NCBI GenBank assembly: GCA_021229015.1
Contig: CM037777.1
Location: 59,420,642-59,484,641 of the forward strand
DNA length: 64,000 nt
Direction: 5' to 3'
Origin: Solen grandis
Taxonomy: Eukaryota; Mollusca; Bivalvia; Adapedonta; Solenidae
In this document: positions 10,255 to 21,641 of the stretch, piece after piece
Layout: each line of letters starts with the position of its first letter
Position numbering within the stretch: position 1 is the first letter of the stretch
Position numbers and translations under genes: made by a program
Notes under the pieces: generated by a model
Seen by the model: only the letters and a program-made list of their open reading frames with translations
What the model was told of the DNA's origin: nothing
The model's database searches: none

Positions 10255-13200
10255 TGCACTTCTGGTTTCTCTATGTCTCACACACAATTATGCACCAATT
10301 GTTTCTGTCTCACACGTAACTATGCACCAATTGTTTCTCTCTTTTCAACTTAGCGTGTTTTATTAGGGAAGCTTTTAAATGTAGGGAAAATATAAATGTA
10401 GTTAGCCAATAGTGTATTATTATTACGTTATCCAGCGTTCATTCTTTTGTTATTTTGAGTATGTTCTTCTACCCTTACATGTTTTGAAAATTTAAAAAAA
10501 AAAATTGTACATGCTTATGTCATTATCACGTGAGAACATTATTTGTGTTGTTTATTTATATAGACGATGTACTATGTACAAGTCGGAAATAAAAGTATGT
10601 TCTGTTCTGTTCTGTTCTGTTCTAAGTCTCACACAAAATTATGCACCAATTGTTTCTTTCTGTCTCACACATAATTATGCACCAATTGTTTCTTTCTGTC
10701 TCACACGTAATTATGCACCAATTGTTTCTCTTAGTCTCACACAAAATTATGCACCTTTTGTTTCTCTCTGTCTCACACATAATTATGCACCAATTGTTTC
10801 TCTTAGTCTCACACAAAATTATGCACCTTTTGTTTCTCTCTGTCTCACACATAATTATGCACCAATTATTTCTCTTTGTCTCACACATAATTATGCACCA
10901 ATTGTTTCTCTTTGTCTCACACATAATTATGCACCTATTGTTTCTCTTTGTCTTACATGTAATTATGCACCTATTGTTTCTCTCTGTCTCGCATGTAATT
11001 ATGCACCTTTTGTTTCTCTGTCTCACACATAATTATGCACATATTGTTTCTCTTTGTCTTACATGTAATTATGCACCTATTGTTTCTCTTTGTCTTACAT
11101 GTAATTATGCACCTATTGTTTCTCTTTGTCTCACATGTAATTATGCACCTATTGTTTCTCTCTGTCTCACATGTAATTATGCACCTATTGTTTCTCTTGT
11201 CTCACACATAATATGCACATATTGTTTCTCTTCTAGTATATGCACTTTTCTTGTCACATGTAATTATGCACCTATTGTTTCTCTTGTCTCACACTAATAC
11301 CTATGTTTCTTTGTTTTCATCCTATTGTTTCTCTTGTCTCACACATAATTATGCACCTATTGTTTCTCTCTGTCTCACAATGATTATGCACCTATTGTTT
11401 CTCTTTGTCTCACATGTAATTATGCACCTATTGTTTCTCTCTGTCTCACATGTAATTATGCACCTATTGTTTCTCTTGTCTCACATGTAATTATGCACCT
11501 ATTGTTTCTCTGTCTCACATGTAATTATGCACCTATTGTTTCTCTTGTCTCACATGTAATTATGCACCTATTGTTTCTCTTTGTCTACACATATTATGCA
11601 CCTATGTTTCCTTTGTCTCACACATGATTATGCACCTATTGTTTCTCTTTTCTCACACATGATTATGCACCTTTGTTTCTCTCTGTCTCACACTAATTAT
11701 GCACCTATTGTTCTCTTGTCTCACACTAATTATACACTATTGTTTCTCTTTGTCTCACAATAATCATACACATATTGTTTCTCTTTGTCTCACACATGTA
11801 TTATGCACTATTGTTTCCTTTGTCTCACACATAATATGCACTATTGTTTCTCTCTGTCTCACACATAATCATACACGTATTGTTTCTCTTGTTCTCCACA
11901 CATAATTATCACATATTGTTTCTCTTTGTCTCACACATATTATGCACCATTGTTTCTCTTGTCTCACATATAATTATGCACCTATTGTTTTCTCTGTCTC
12001 ACACATTAATCATACACTATTGTTTTCTTGTCTCACACATAATATTAGCCAATATTGTTTCTCTTTGTCTACCATGTAATTATGCACCTATTGTTTCTTT
12101 GTCTCAACATAATCTATACCATATGTTCTCTTTGTCTCACACATGATTATGCACATATTGTTTCTCTTTGTTCACACTATTTGCACTATTGTTTCTCTTC
12201 TTTCAATGTAATTAGCACATATTGTTTCTTTTGTCTCACACATAATTATGCACCTATTGTTTCTCTTTGTCTCACATCAATAATATGCACTATTGTTTCT
12301 CTTTGTCTCACACATATTATGCACCAATTGTTTCTCTTTGTCTCACACATAATTATGCACCTATTGTTTCTCTTTGTCTCACACATAATTATGCACCTAT
12401 TGTTTCTCTTTGTCTTACATGTAATTATGCACCTATTGTTTCTCTTTGTCTCACACATAATTATGCACCTATTGTTTCTCTTGTCTCACACATAAATTGC
12501 ACCTTTTGTTTCTCTTGTCTCACACATAATTATGCACCAATTGTTTCTCTTAGTCTCACACAAAATTATGCACCTTTTGTTTCTCTTCTCACATTAATAT
12601 CACTATTGTTTCTCTGATCTCACATGTATTATGCACCTTTTGTTTCTCTGTCTCACTTTAATTATGCACCTATTGTTTCTCTCTGTCCCCACATAATTAT
12701 CACTATTGTTTCTCTCTGTCTCACATGTAATTATGCACCTATTGTTTCTCTGTCTCACATGTAATTATGCACATATTGTTTCTCTTTGTCTCACACATAA
12801 TTATGCACCTATTGTTTCTCTTTGTCTCACACATAATCATACACATATTGTTTCTCTTTATCTCACACATGATTATGCACCTTTTGTTTCTCTTTGTCTC
12901 ACACATAATTATGCACCTATTGTTTCTCTCTGTCTCACACATAATCATACACATATTGTTTCTCTTTTCTCTCACACATGATTATGCACATATTGTTTCT
13001 CTTTGTCTCACACATGGTTATGCACATATTGTTTCTCTTTGTCTCACACATAATTATGCACCTATTGTTTCTCTCTGTCTCACACATAATCATACACATA
13101 TTGTTTCTCTTTGTCTCACACATAATTATGCACCTATTGTTTCTCTTTGTCTTACATGTAATTATGCACCTATTGTTTCTCTGTCTCACACATAATCATA

Positions 13201-13330
13201 CACATATTGTTCCTCTTTGTCTCACACATAATTATGCACCTATTGTTTCTCTTTGTCTCACACATAATTGTGCACCTATTGTTTCTTTGTCTCACATGTA
13301 ATTATGTATCTATTGTTTCTCTATGTCTGG
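10255..13330. repeat. 36-bp minisatellite, roughly 80 units, broken by a LINE tail
   Basis: The unit is GTCTCACACATAATTATGCA followed by CCTATTGTTTCTCTTT, with 36-bp spacing measured near 10626-10698. 36 is a multiple of three, so 12-residue repeats are open in several frames of both strands, but no start, domain or composition supports a protein. Two flavours alternate: CACATAATTATGCACC(T/A)ATT and CACAAAATTATGCACCTTTT. The part at 11580-12240 is indel-rich. The array sits between the linker exon and the HMA7 exon of ATP7. Confidence 0.95.
10346..10625 (+). mobile_element. 5'-truncated LINE 3' tail inserted in the minisatellite
   Basis: The sequence ATATAGACGATGTACTATGTACAAG...AATAAAAGTATG ends in four tandem TTCTG units. 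It matches the tail at 54735-54795, which follows a LINE reverse-transcriptase C-terminal fragment. Units of the 36-bp repeat are found on both sides, so the LINE inserted into an existing array. The left boundary is approximate. Confidence 0.7.
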
Positions 13331-13429
13331 CCACCTTTCCCTAATGAATCACCAAAGGTGACACTAAAAATTCATTCTACAATTAAAAATTGTTTGTTTT
13401 CGTTGGTTTGTAGAAACAAACCTTCAAGT

Positions 13430-13720
13430 GACATGATACCACACCCAGTCAAATTATTTTGAAGCTGAGCCAATCAGTCCTGGAACTATCTTTTATGTCT
13501 TCAGTGCCAAGCACAAGGGAGGCAGAGCAGCTTTATTTTTAATGAAACAATCAACAATCTGTTGATATGTGGCATAATAACACACCCAGTCACATTATCC
13601 AAAATTTATGCAAACAAATCTTAGAACTAACCTTACAATGAGTGCCAAGCAACACAGCTATACCAATACCATTTTTTAAGACTTTATAATTATGATGTGG
13701 CCAAGGATCAAATGCAATGT
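13430..13720 (-). mobile_element. SINE-like repeat fragments
   Basis: Two fragments carry ACATGATACCACACCCAGTCA and ATAATAACACACCCAGTCACATTATCC, the central part of the family seen at 21325-21641. The second continues to a GGATCAAATGC segment, the remains of the B-box end. Confidence 0.5.
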
Positions 13721-13848
13721 ATCCTAGTTCCAGGACTGAAACCCTCAAATCTTGTTAAATATAAAATGAATATACAATGACAAAGAATAGTTATCTTCAG
13801 GGCAAACCAATGGCTTGAACCCAGGGATTTACATGTGCTCAGCCTTAC

Positions 13849-14010
13849 CTGGATGATCTCTATGATGGTGCGAGGGCCCATGTACTCCGGGTTGTACACA
13901 AACTTGCCTTTATTGGTTGCCAGGGCAACCTTGGCACTGATAATTCCTTGCTTCTTTGAAAGGTTGGACTCAATATGGTGTACACAGGATGCACAGGTCA
14001 TTCCTGATAT
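13849..14010 (-). CDS. ATP7: ATP7 exon: HMA domain 7
   Basis: 162 bp, 54 codons, phase 0 to 0, CCTCAG acceptor and GTAAGG donor. It encodes ISGMTCASCVHHIE with an intact CxxC copper-binding motif and ends PRTIIEIIQ. It corresponds to the most membrane-proximal HMA domain of ATP7A/B, which is needed for transport. Confidence 0.95.
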
Positions 14011-14168
14011 CTGAGGAAAAAGAAAATGCATGCTGAATACCTGGTGTAAAAACATCTTTTTGCAGGAATGGTTACATGATCACCTTTAGCAATCCTTTAT
14101 GAAAGCTGGTAGTTATCTTAAAAAAACATTTAATTAAAACCTTAAGTTGAAGCAGTAAGCCAACATAC

Positions 14169-14332
14169 ATTGAGTTCCACGGTTGACTGGCCAGCAGTCT
14201 CAGACTCCATTAGCGTAGCGTTGAAGCCAAGGGAGCTAATCTTGTTAGCTATCTGAGAGGGCAGCACATATGCCGCGTCGTACTTGACCTCTGCCTTCTG
14301 GGACATCAGTGCCACCAGGGCAGACTTCACAC
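14169..14332 (-). CDS. ATP7: ATP7 exon: second half of HMA domain 6
   Basis: 164 bp, phase 1 to 0, TTGCAG acceptor and GTATGT donor. It encodes GVKSALVALMSQKAEVKYD followed by the LGFNATL end of the HMA fold and a short linker. It completes the domain begun in the exon at 14901-15107. Confidence 0.94.
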
Positions 14333-14900
14333 CTGCAATACAGTTCAACACTTAATTCATGGCAAAGACATCTGTTATTATGGCTACTGAATAAAAATTA
14401 TATTTATGCATTTATCAGTCTGACCATGTTTGGTTTTTTGGGTTTTTTAATTGATTTCATAGATGGTTTTATTCACATATTTTAACCATGTGATATAATT
14501 CATTTCAGAAAACCATGCATTTTCTAGAACATTAATAAACATAACAATATAACTGCTTTTTGTAACAACAGAACTGCTTATTTATATAGATTCATAGACA
14601 TTAAATGTCATTAAAAAAAAAGTAATTATTTTATTGAAATCAGTTTCAACCCTCCATGGACAAAACATTTATGTGGAATAGCCTGTGAGACTTTCTTTAA
14701 TGCTAGTCTGATCAAAGCCATAAAGTAGTGAATGCCCCTCCCCATCCCCTAGCCACATTACCTTGACTTAACAATATAAAAAGTTAATGTTTTATAAAAT
14801 GGGAGTTGACACAATATGATTGGACCACCTAGATTTGTGATGAGCAGCTAGGTAAAATAATCTAAAACAAATGCAAAAGAAGTAGAAAAGTCCCCATTAC

Positions 14901-15107
14901 CTTCCATTTTCATGACATTTTTCTCAATGGTAGCAACACACGAGGCACAGGTCATACCAGTGACCTTGAGGAAACACTTGTCATACTCCTCATCATCATT
15001 GGTTCCCGGCTTGTAACGTGCGGTTCCCTGCTTGGTATCGACACTTAGGGAACCGGTGGAGGGGCTGGGCTGGAAACTGACCGACTTCGTGCTGCCACTC
15101 ATGTCCT
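14901..15107 (-). CDS. ATP7: ATP7 exon: inter-HMA linker and first half of HMA domain 6
   Basis: 207 bp, phase 1 to 1, TTACAG acceptor and GTAATG donor. About 45 residues of Ser/Thr-rich then acidic linker precede LKVTGMTCASCVATIEKNV, an HMA start with intact CxxC. A long linker before the last two HMA domains is also seen in vertebrate ATP7 proteins. Confidence 0.93.
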
Positions 15108-16364
15108 CTGTAAAATTTAAATTTTCAACTTTTTTACAAAACAGAGTCCCGTATTTTATATTAATTACCCTCAATGGCAGTAAGAGTATATCAGTGTCAA
15201 TATTGTGGGAGAAAGTCCACAAATTTGGACAGGCTATTACCATATTCAGACCAGTGTATGAACTGGCATCAAACAAGTTCAATGTCAACAAGGAAGATTG
15301 GTGTAAAGATAAGGTTGCTTCACCAATATCTAAATTAGGAAATCTTATACAGAGTTCTATAAAGAATGTTTGGGAGTAGGGTATTCTTTATCATTTATTA
15401 TTTTGGAAAGGATAATCTGAAATACAAAGTGAATACTTATTCAGCATTTAAGGGAAAAGTTAGTGAAATTGTTCATAAAATATACCAAAGATTGTATAAC
15501 CAAAGATAATTTTCACTCTCAGATTTTTAAATAAATGAGTATTTCTCAAAGGGTAAATACCCCAATACTCCCCTTTTCTGGAGCTCTGCTTATATCATGC
15601 TGATTTCAACTAATCAACTAATTAATTTTCAAACTGATGAGAGTGATTAATCATGAATAATATACTGAGGATGCAATAATATCTGCTGAAATCACTCATA
15701 TCAATTTCAACATTAAAAGACACAAAACTGATTGTCTACAGAATGACATGAAATGCAGCTTAATCCAATCAATATCTGACATATAAGCAGTGATAATAAC
15801 CATCCGGTAAGCCATTGATTTTCCTCTTAGCCCTCAACTATCATCAGATAATGTTCGTATAGCTGAAAACATCAAACACATACAAATAACCTGCAGGGCA
15901 CTCCTATCATATCTGACAAGAAACTCTCCTCATCCTGCTGCTAATGAGATATATATCTTATCTGTTTTAATTAAACAATCAAATGTACAATGCCACTGGT
16001 CTGTGTGTTTGTTTATCACACATGCAGCATCTCATGGCTGAAGGTTTGACACGGAAACCACATCTGATGGTGTACACTAAAACCTTAGGTTCTACACTTT
16101 ACACGTATATCTTGTTCTTGAAATGTTTCAGAGTCATGCACATTCTGCACAGCAAAGAAAAATCCATCTATATATGTAGGGTTTATCAGATCATAACTTT
16201 GTACATGCATATTCATGAGGTAAAGGGTTAATATACTATTAACACACTGGACTGTGTTGTAGTTTTATGAAAACATTTAACATATTCATGAGTTGGGGAT
16301 TTATGGTATGATCCATGCTATACTGGCATTTTCATTATAGTGGACCATGAAGTAATGGATCTCC
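15108..16364. other. ATP7 intron with partial family 2 MITE
   Basis: Non-coding. At about 16090-16232 a partial family 2 MITE ends CATATTCATGAGGTAAAGGGTTAA. The rest shows nothing recognisable. Confidence 0.5.
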
Positions 16365-16758
16365 TTAACCCTCGCCATGCTGTATTTCCTTAATTTCAAG
16401 GAAGCTGTGGTCCAGTGGTAACATACCTGTCTGTGGATCAACAAGTTGTGGGTTCAAATCCTGTGAGGGCCAAGTATTTTTCATAACCTTCCAAGGTGCA
16501 AAGTACTGGTCTAACCCAGGAACCATTTAGAAGGATTAGTATAAGTTGTAAACACTTGTTTCCCAATTGACCAATGATAAATAAGTTTTCACTTTAACTT
16601 AATTTAAAATTCCTAATTGGACTTGTCCTTTCTACTTATAAGACTGTACCATTAGTTGTTTATAGGGGTACTTGCTGAAAATTTGACTGAAGAGCGTACA
16701 GTGCAGACCATGATCAGATTGCACTGCTGATCTTGGTCTGCACTGGTCACAAGGATCT
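16365..16758. mobile_element. MITE family 3, interrupted by a SINE
   Basis: Left part 16365-16395 begins TTAACCCTCGCCATGCTG. The right part from about 16610 reads CCTAATTGGACTTGTCC...GTGCAGACCATGATCAGATTGC...GATCTTGGTCTGCACTGG. A related uninterrupted copy is at 45841-46024. The right end stops within about ten bases of the splice donor of the large ATP7 HMA exon, so the intron begins with MITE sequence. Confidence 0.65.
16398..16600 (+). mobile_element. tRNA-derived SINE inside a MITE
   Basis: The head has an A box (TGGTCCAGTGGTAAC) and a B box (GGTTCAAATCC at 16451). The body has ACCTTCCAAGGTGCAAAGTAC and CTAACCCAGGAACC. Imperfect flanking copies of TTCCTTAATT / TTCCTAATT may be its target duplication. 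Related copies lie at 28384-28514 and 38431-38541, both on the minus strand. Confidence 0.75.
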
Positions 16759-16761
16759 TAC

Positions 16762-17866
16762 CTTTGACACTAGCATCAAAGCCCATATCTTCCACAGCCT
16801 CTGCTAGCATCTGCGGTGTGACACGATTTGTGTAGTATACAATGGTTCCAGTCTCATTTGCTAGCGATACACTGATACTCTTCACCCCAGGGTGCTCCGA
16901 TATCTTTCCTTCAATGCTCTTTACACAGGAATTGCAGGTCATCCCCTTGATGACAAGCGTTGTGGTTAGCGTTTTGTCATCCGGTAGCTTCAAGGTCTGC
17001 AATGGCGACGTGTCAGAAACTTTAGCATCGAAGCCCATGTCGTCTATCATTTCAGCAATTGCAGTAGGATTTGTAATATATGGGTTGTAAACAACCCTTC
17101 CTTTCTTGTTTTCCAGGGATACGGATATCTTCAGAATGCCTGGTTTTCCGGAGATGTTGCCCTCGATGTTACGTACGCAGGACATACATGTCATTCCAAC
17201 GATATCAACCTCTGTTTCCTTTTCTTTCGTCTCAACCGAAGTCTTGGCCAGATGGTCAAACGCAGCTTCCACTGAGGTCTCGCGTGGTAGCCTTGCATCA
17301 AAACCCATGTCGTTGATGATGTCACGCAGAGTGCTGGGGTTTGTCTCATCTGGATTGTAGATTATGAACGCTTCTTTGTCTGTAAGGGAGACCCTGACTT
17401 CCTTCACACCTTCCTTCTTCTTCATGAATGACTCAATCGTGTTGACACAGTTCTGGCAGGTCATCCCTTCTACATGAAGCTTTGATATTAAAGAGTTGGA
17501 CGCTTTCTTCTCCAGCACAGCCTCAAATCCCATATCGTCAATTTTTTCCGCAATCTGCTCTGGAGAAATTTTGGCTGGACTGTATCGGACGTAGGCTTGC
17601 TTCTGGGACAGATTCACTCGAATGCTGTCAATACCGTTGACCTTCGAGATGTTGTCCTCGATATTTCTCACGCACGACATGCAGGTCATTCCTTCTACAT
17701 TGACAACAACATCCAGAAGGGGCGAGATGTGTCCACCCTCAGACATGGGGGACACATCTTTCACCTTGCTTTGAAAGCCCAGCTCATCAATCTTCTCCGT
17801 TATAATGGGTGGAGAAGTTTCTGTCGGGCTGTACATCACATGTGCCTCTCTGGCCTCTACCAAAGC
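16762..17866 (-). CDS. ATP7: ATP7 large exon: end of HMA1 and complete HMA2-HMA5
   Basis: 1,105 bp, phase 0 to 1, TTTTCAG acceptor and GTAAG donor. It starts ALVEAREAHVMYSP, the back half of an HMA fold. Four complete HMA domains follow with GMTC-x-x-C motifs CMSC, CQNC, CMSC and CNSC at about exon residues 62, 137, 227 and 311, each ending in a (D/E)MGF(D/E)A strand. All four CxxC motifs are intact, so each should bind Cu(I). An in-frame TTG near the acceptor is not the start. Reading past the donor would add about 35 residues from intron and MITE sequence before a stop. Confidence 0.95.
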
Positions 17867-18972
17867 CTGAAAATATACATTTTCAAAAATTTTGAGAACA
17901 TGAATGACAATCCCCTATCCACAAGACAACAGCTAAGTTAGTGTTTTATGCAACCAGTATAAAACCTATCAGCCTGCCAGTACCCCATAGCCTGGTGTTG
18001 TGAGTGACACTGTTAACAACTCATCAATGCTCTTGAAATGAAAATGTAAAACAAGCAGCCATGAACAAAACACATCTTTTTTTCTAGTGATTTACAAGAT
18101 AAAAGAAACAATTATATATACCAGTTCACAATGTATATAATTTTATCAACTTAAGACTGGAGACGCAGAAACTGTCTATCAAACATTGATGATATTTCAT
18201 GTGAGTGAAATATTTAACTATGGTTTGAACCAGTTGTAAGAGGGTTTATATTTGTGGAATACAGTAATATTAAATTCATGATAGCAGTCTCCATGCTCAT
18301 TTCATTGACACTTGTACTATTGGTACTTTACATTTTAGGCCGTAATTCATATTCTGTTAATGAACAGCTTACTATCTTCTTTACAAGCACTCACTAGTGG
18401 AGAGAGAGCATCTGTAAGCAACTGGCAACTTTCTTACTTAGGTGACCTGCAGTGAAACCAGACATCTTCACCAAGTGTCATATGGTTCCAGCACCATTAG
18501 ACAAGAAAGTCAGTAGAACTGACAGATGCTCCCCGAAGAACGTCAATGTTACAAATAAGGCCTTGGTCAATGGGTGGGAGGATATGTTGAAATCCCCATT
18601 CCTAAATCATATCTATTCTGCTCATCAGATGAGATGTTTTACCAACTCTAATTTGGAGACTTAGTAACAGTTTACTATTTAATATGATAATACGTGTTAC
18701 TCATCAGATCTTTCATTGATTTTTTTAAAGTTTTTATACTACTAAAAATTAAGTCATACATTTCAATGTGTGCTCATATCAAAGAGGTTAACCAACACTC
18801 TTGACATATGACTGAATATTTGAAATAGTGTATAATGGCCTAAACAACAATTAGCTGACATGATTATGATTGACATTACTAGCATATTGAATTTTGTGGG
18901 GCTTTGTTTAAATGATATCTCCTGTTAAATTAGGCAAATGACATGAATATTAGTCAACAACATGGTAGTAGG

Positions 18973-19800
18973 GGCCATAACTCTCTTAAAAATTGAGGAA
19001 CCAGGTCACGTCAAAAAAGGGGCCTAACTCTGTGAAAAATTGAGGAACCAGGTCAGCCGACGATATGCGTATCTACTCTTGGTGATAAAGCTTCCCATAA
19101 AGTAATTCAAAAATAGCCCGGACAAGAATCATGCAATATGTACTATAGGCCAAAAAGTCAATGGGCCTTAACTCTTTGAAAAATTTAGGAACGGTCAGCG
19201 ACATATGCGATCTCTCTTGGTATAAAGCTTCCCATAAAGTTTTTGAATTCAAGCCATTAGTTCCTGAGAAATAGCCTGGACAAGAATCATGCAATATGTA
19301 CAACAGGCCGAAAAGTCAAGGGGCCATAATTCTGTGAAAAATTGAGGAACCAGGTCAAGCCGATGATATGCGTATCTACTCTTGGTGATAAAGCTTCCCA
19401 TAAAGTTTCGTTGAATTCAAGCCATTAGTTCCTGAGAAATAGCCCGGACAAGAATCATGCAATATGAACTATAGGCCAAAAAGTCAAGGGGCCTTAACTC
19501 TGTGAAAAATTTAGGAATCGGGTCATGCTGACGATATGCGCATTTCCTCTTGGTAATAAAGCTTCCCATAAAGTTTCGTTGAATTCAAGCCATTAGTTCC
19601 TGAGAAATAGCCCGGACAAGAATCATGCAATATGTACTATAGGCCGAAAAGTCAATGGGCCATAACTCTTTGAAAAATTTAGGAATCGGGTCATGCTGAC
19701 GATATGCGCATCTCCTCTTGGTAATAAAGCTTCCCATAAAGTTTCGTTGAATTCAAGTCGTTAGTTCCTGAGAAATAGTCCGGACAAGGAAAGTGTGACG
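18973..19800. repeat. 168-bp tandem repeat, about five units
   Basis: Units begin GGGGCCATAACTCTGTGAAA and recur at about 19019, 19162, 19320, 19489 and 19656; the last three are 169 and 167 bp apart. Each contains GATATGCG, AAGCTTCCCATAAAGTTTCG and GAGAAATAGCCCGGACAAG. The array is followed by a GGACGGACGG-type simple repeat at about 19795-20030, the usual right end of this repeat. No coding potential. Confidence 0.85.
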
Positions 19801-20908
19801 GACAGACGGACGTTCTCACTGAAGTGACGTTGTGGGATTTTTCCTTTGATCTTTGGCCCTTTTGCACCCCGTAATTTGCACCCCACAAGCAACAATTCAG
19901 CCCACAAGTGCCAATTGTACTCCCGAAACCCCATAAAACTAACCCTAACCCAATTTCCTCACCCCGGAGCATCACTTGAGTGAGAGGGGACGGACGGACG
20001 GATGGACAGACGGACGGACGGACGAAGCGGCAACTATATGCGTCACCTTCGGTGAGCATAACAAAAGAAGAAAAATGTTTTCTGGAGCTTCAATGAGATA
20101 TGAAAGGCAATTTTGTTTATTATTAGGCTTATCATTAAATCATTTTAGATTCCAATCTCACTTTAAATTCATTTTTTTTTTTATTAAACTGTATGAATGA
20201 TTTCAATTTTTCATGAGTAACTGTGGTTCTGTAAATAAATTTTTAAGTTGAATATTTTGTTAGAAATCCATACTTGCAGCTACTACAAAAGGACAAAAAG
20301 AAAGTTTTAGTTTGGTTTTGGTGTCAGTCTCGTTTATCAGGCTGCGACTGAGTATTTCATAACAATTGCACAATACTTATCAAAAGACTATTAAATTTTG
20401 GAGATGTAAAATAAAGGTAGAGATTTCATATTATGAGTTATGCCTCTGAGTTTACAAGAACAGGTTGATGGCCTAAATACACAAAGACATCCAGCTTAAT
20501 TAGGAGATTCCTTAAGGCATTTTGAAGAGGTTTATTTATGACATCCTGAAAAATAAACAATGTGAAAAATGAAGATGAAGGGCAAAATATTTAGATGAAC
20601 AATGTCCTGGGGGTAATTGAAAAATGAGAAGTGTTGTTTTTATGAACAGAATTTTCCACACTGATCATAAATAAGCTACTACATTATTTATAGCACATTT
20701 AAACACAAATTGAGATTGTGATTATATCTTATCATTTCAAATTCTTTCAATATAAAAAATAAATCCTGGAGAGTCTAACCTTGTTTGTTTGCTTAATTGG
20801 GTTTAATGTCCCACCAACAGAATTTCAGTCATTTGGGAGCTTTTGTTTACTGGCTTAGTTTATACACTCTTGCTCAATGCATTTCTAAAGAACTAAGATA
20901 GTTCCACT

Positions 20909-21164
20909 TAACCCTTTCCCTCATAGAGGACACCATGAAAAGACCTATGCGAACAGCATAAAACCAGATCAGCCTGCGAGTAACTCGCCTGCGAGTAACT
21001 CACAGGCTGATCAGGTTTTATGCTGTTCGCTGCTCCTCAGTGGTCTGGAAATGAGGATTTTGTAATTAAATTTGGTAAGGTTTAACTGTGGTTTTCTGCA
21101 GATCAGGCTTTATGTGATACCTATTGAGGGCGTCAAAATGAGTATTTATGAGGGAAAGGGTTAT
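20909..21164 (-). mobile_element. TTAA-flanked palindromic MITE, piggyBac-like ends, copy A
   Basis: Ends TTAACCCTTTCCCTCAT and ATGAGGGAAAGGGTTA are inverted repeats. TTAA plus a CCC start is the hallmark of piggyBac-type ends. An internal hairpin (GAACAGCATAAAACCAGATC ... and its complement) occupies the middle. This copy is reversed relative to copies B-D and has a small internal duplication of CCTGCGAGTAACTCG. Confidence 0.8.
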
Positions 21165-21324
21165 ATGACAAGCTTCTCAAAAATATACAAAGTATGGGGC
21201 ACTTCTTGCAGAGTAGAAAGTTTGACACATGGGATATTCAACATGAGAGTTTAGAATGGGGGGGGAGTGAAATTGGTCTTTACAGAACACCAAAGTTGGC
21301 CACAAATTATCGGCTACAACTGGT

Positions 21325-21641
21325 TTTCTTTGTTAGTTGGATTTAGCATCCCATCAACAGTATTTCAGTCATCTAGAGTGAAATATATGTCTACTTGAGA
21401 CATAGTGCTGCTACCACGACTGCTGTATAAATCCATGAACAAGGACCATGATACCACACCTGGTCACATTATCCTAACACCTGACTAACCAGGCCTTGAA
21501 CTACCCTCTATATATGCCAAGCTCCAAGCAGGGACTCTACTTCCAGGACCATTTTATATGACTTTGGTTTGCTGCTGTCAGAGATCAAACCCACAACCTC
21601 CTGCCCCCTAGACCAATGATCTAGCCCCTCTGCAACTGCGG
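21325..21641 (-). mobile_element. SINE-like repeat, most complete copy of the family
   Basis: On the minus strand it starts with a tRNA-like segment that includes GGTCTAGGGGGCAGGAGGTTG and a B-box-like GGGTTTGATCTC, then a body with GGTGTGGTATCATGG and TGACTGAAATACTGTTGATG. This orders the family as a minus-strand tRNA-derived SINE with its head at 21641. Confidence 0.65.

Noticed and set aside
10505..13301. Long open frames on both strands with LTHNYAPIVSLC-type repeats
   Set aside because: They are produced by a 36-bp minisatellite whose length is a multiple of three. They occur in several frames on both strands and lack any conserved domain.
7238..13330. CRISPR array
   Set aside because: Units are contiguous with no unique spacers, in an intron of an animal gene.
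16652..17863. A complete 403-residue HMA protein starting at 17863
   Set aside because: The apparent start is a TTG just inside a splice acceptor, and the C-terminal tail is intron and MITE sequence. It is an internal exon of ATP7.
19930..19955. Telomeric repeat (CTAACCCTAACCC)
   Set aside because: Only about two units inside an interspersed repeat; not an array.
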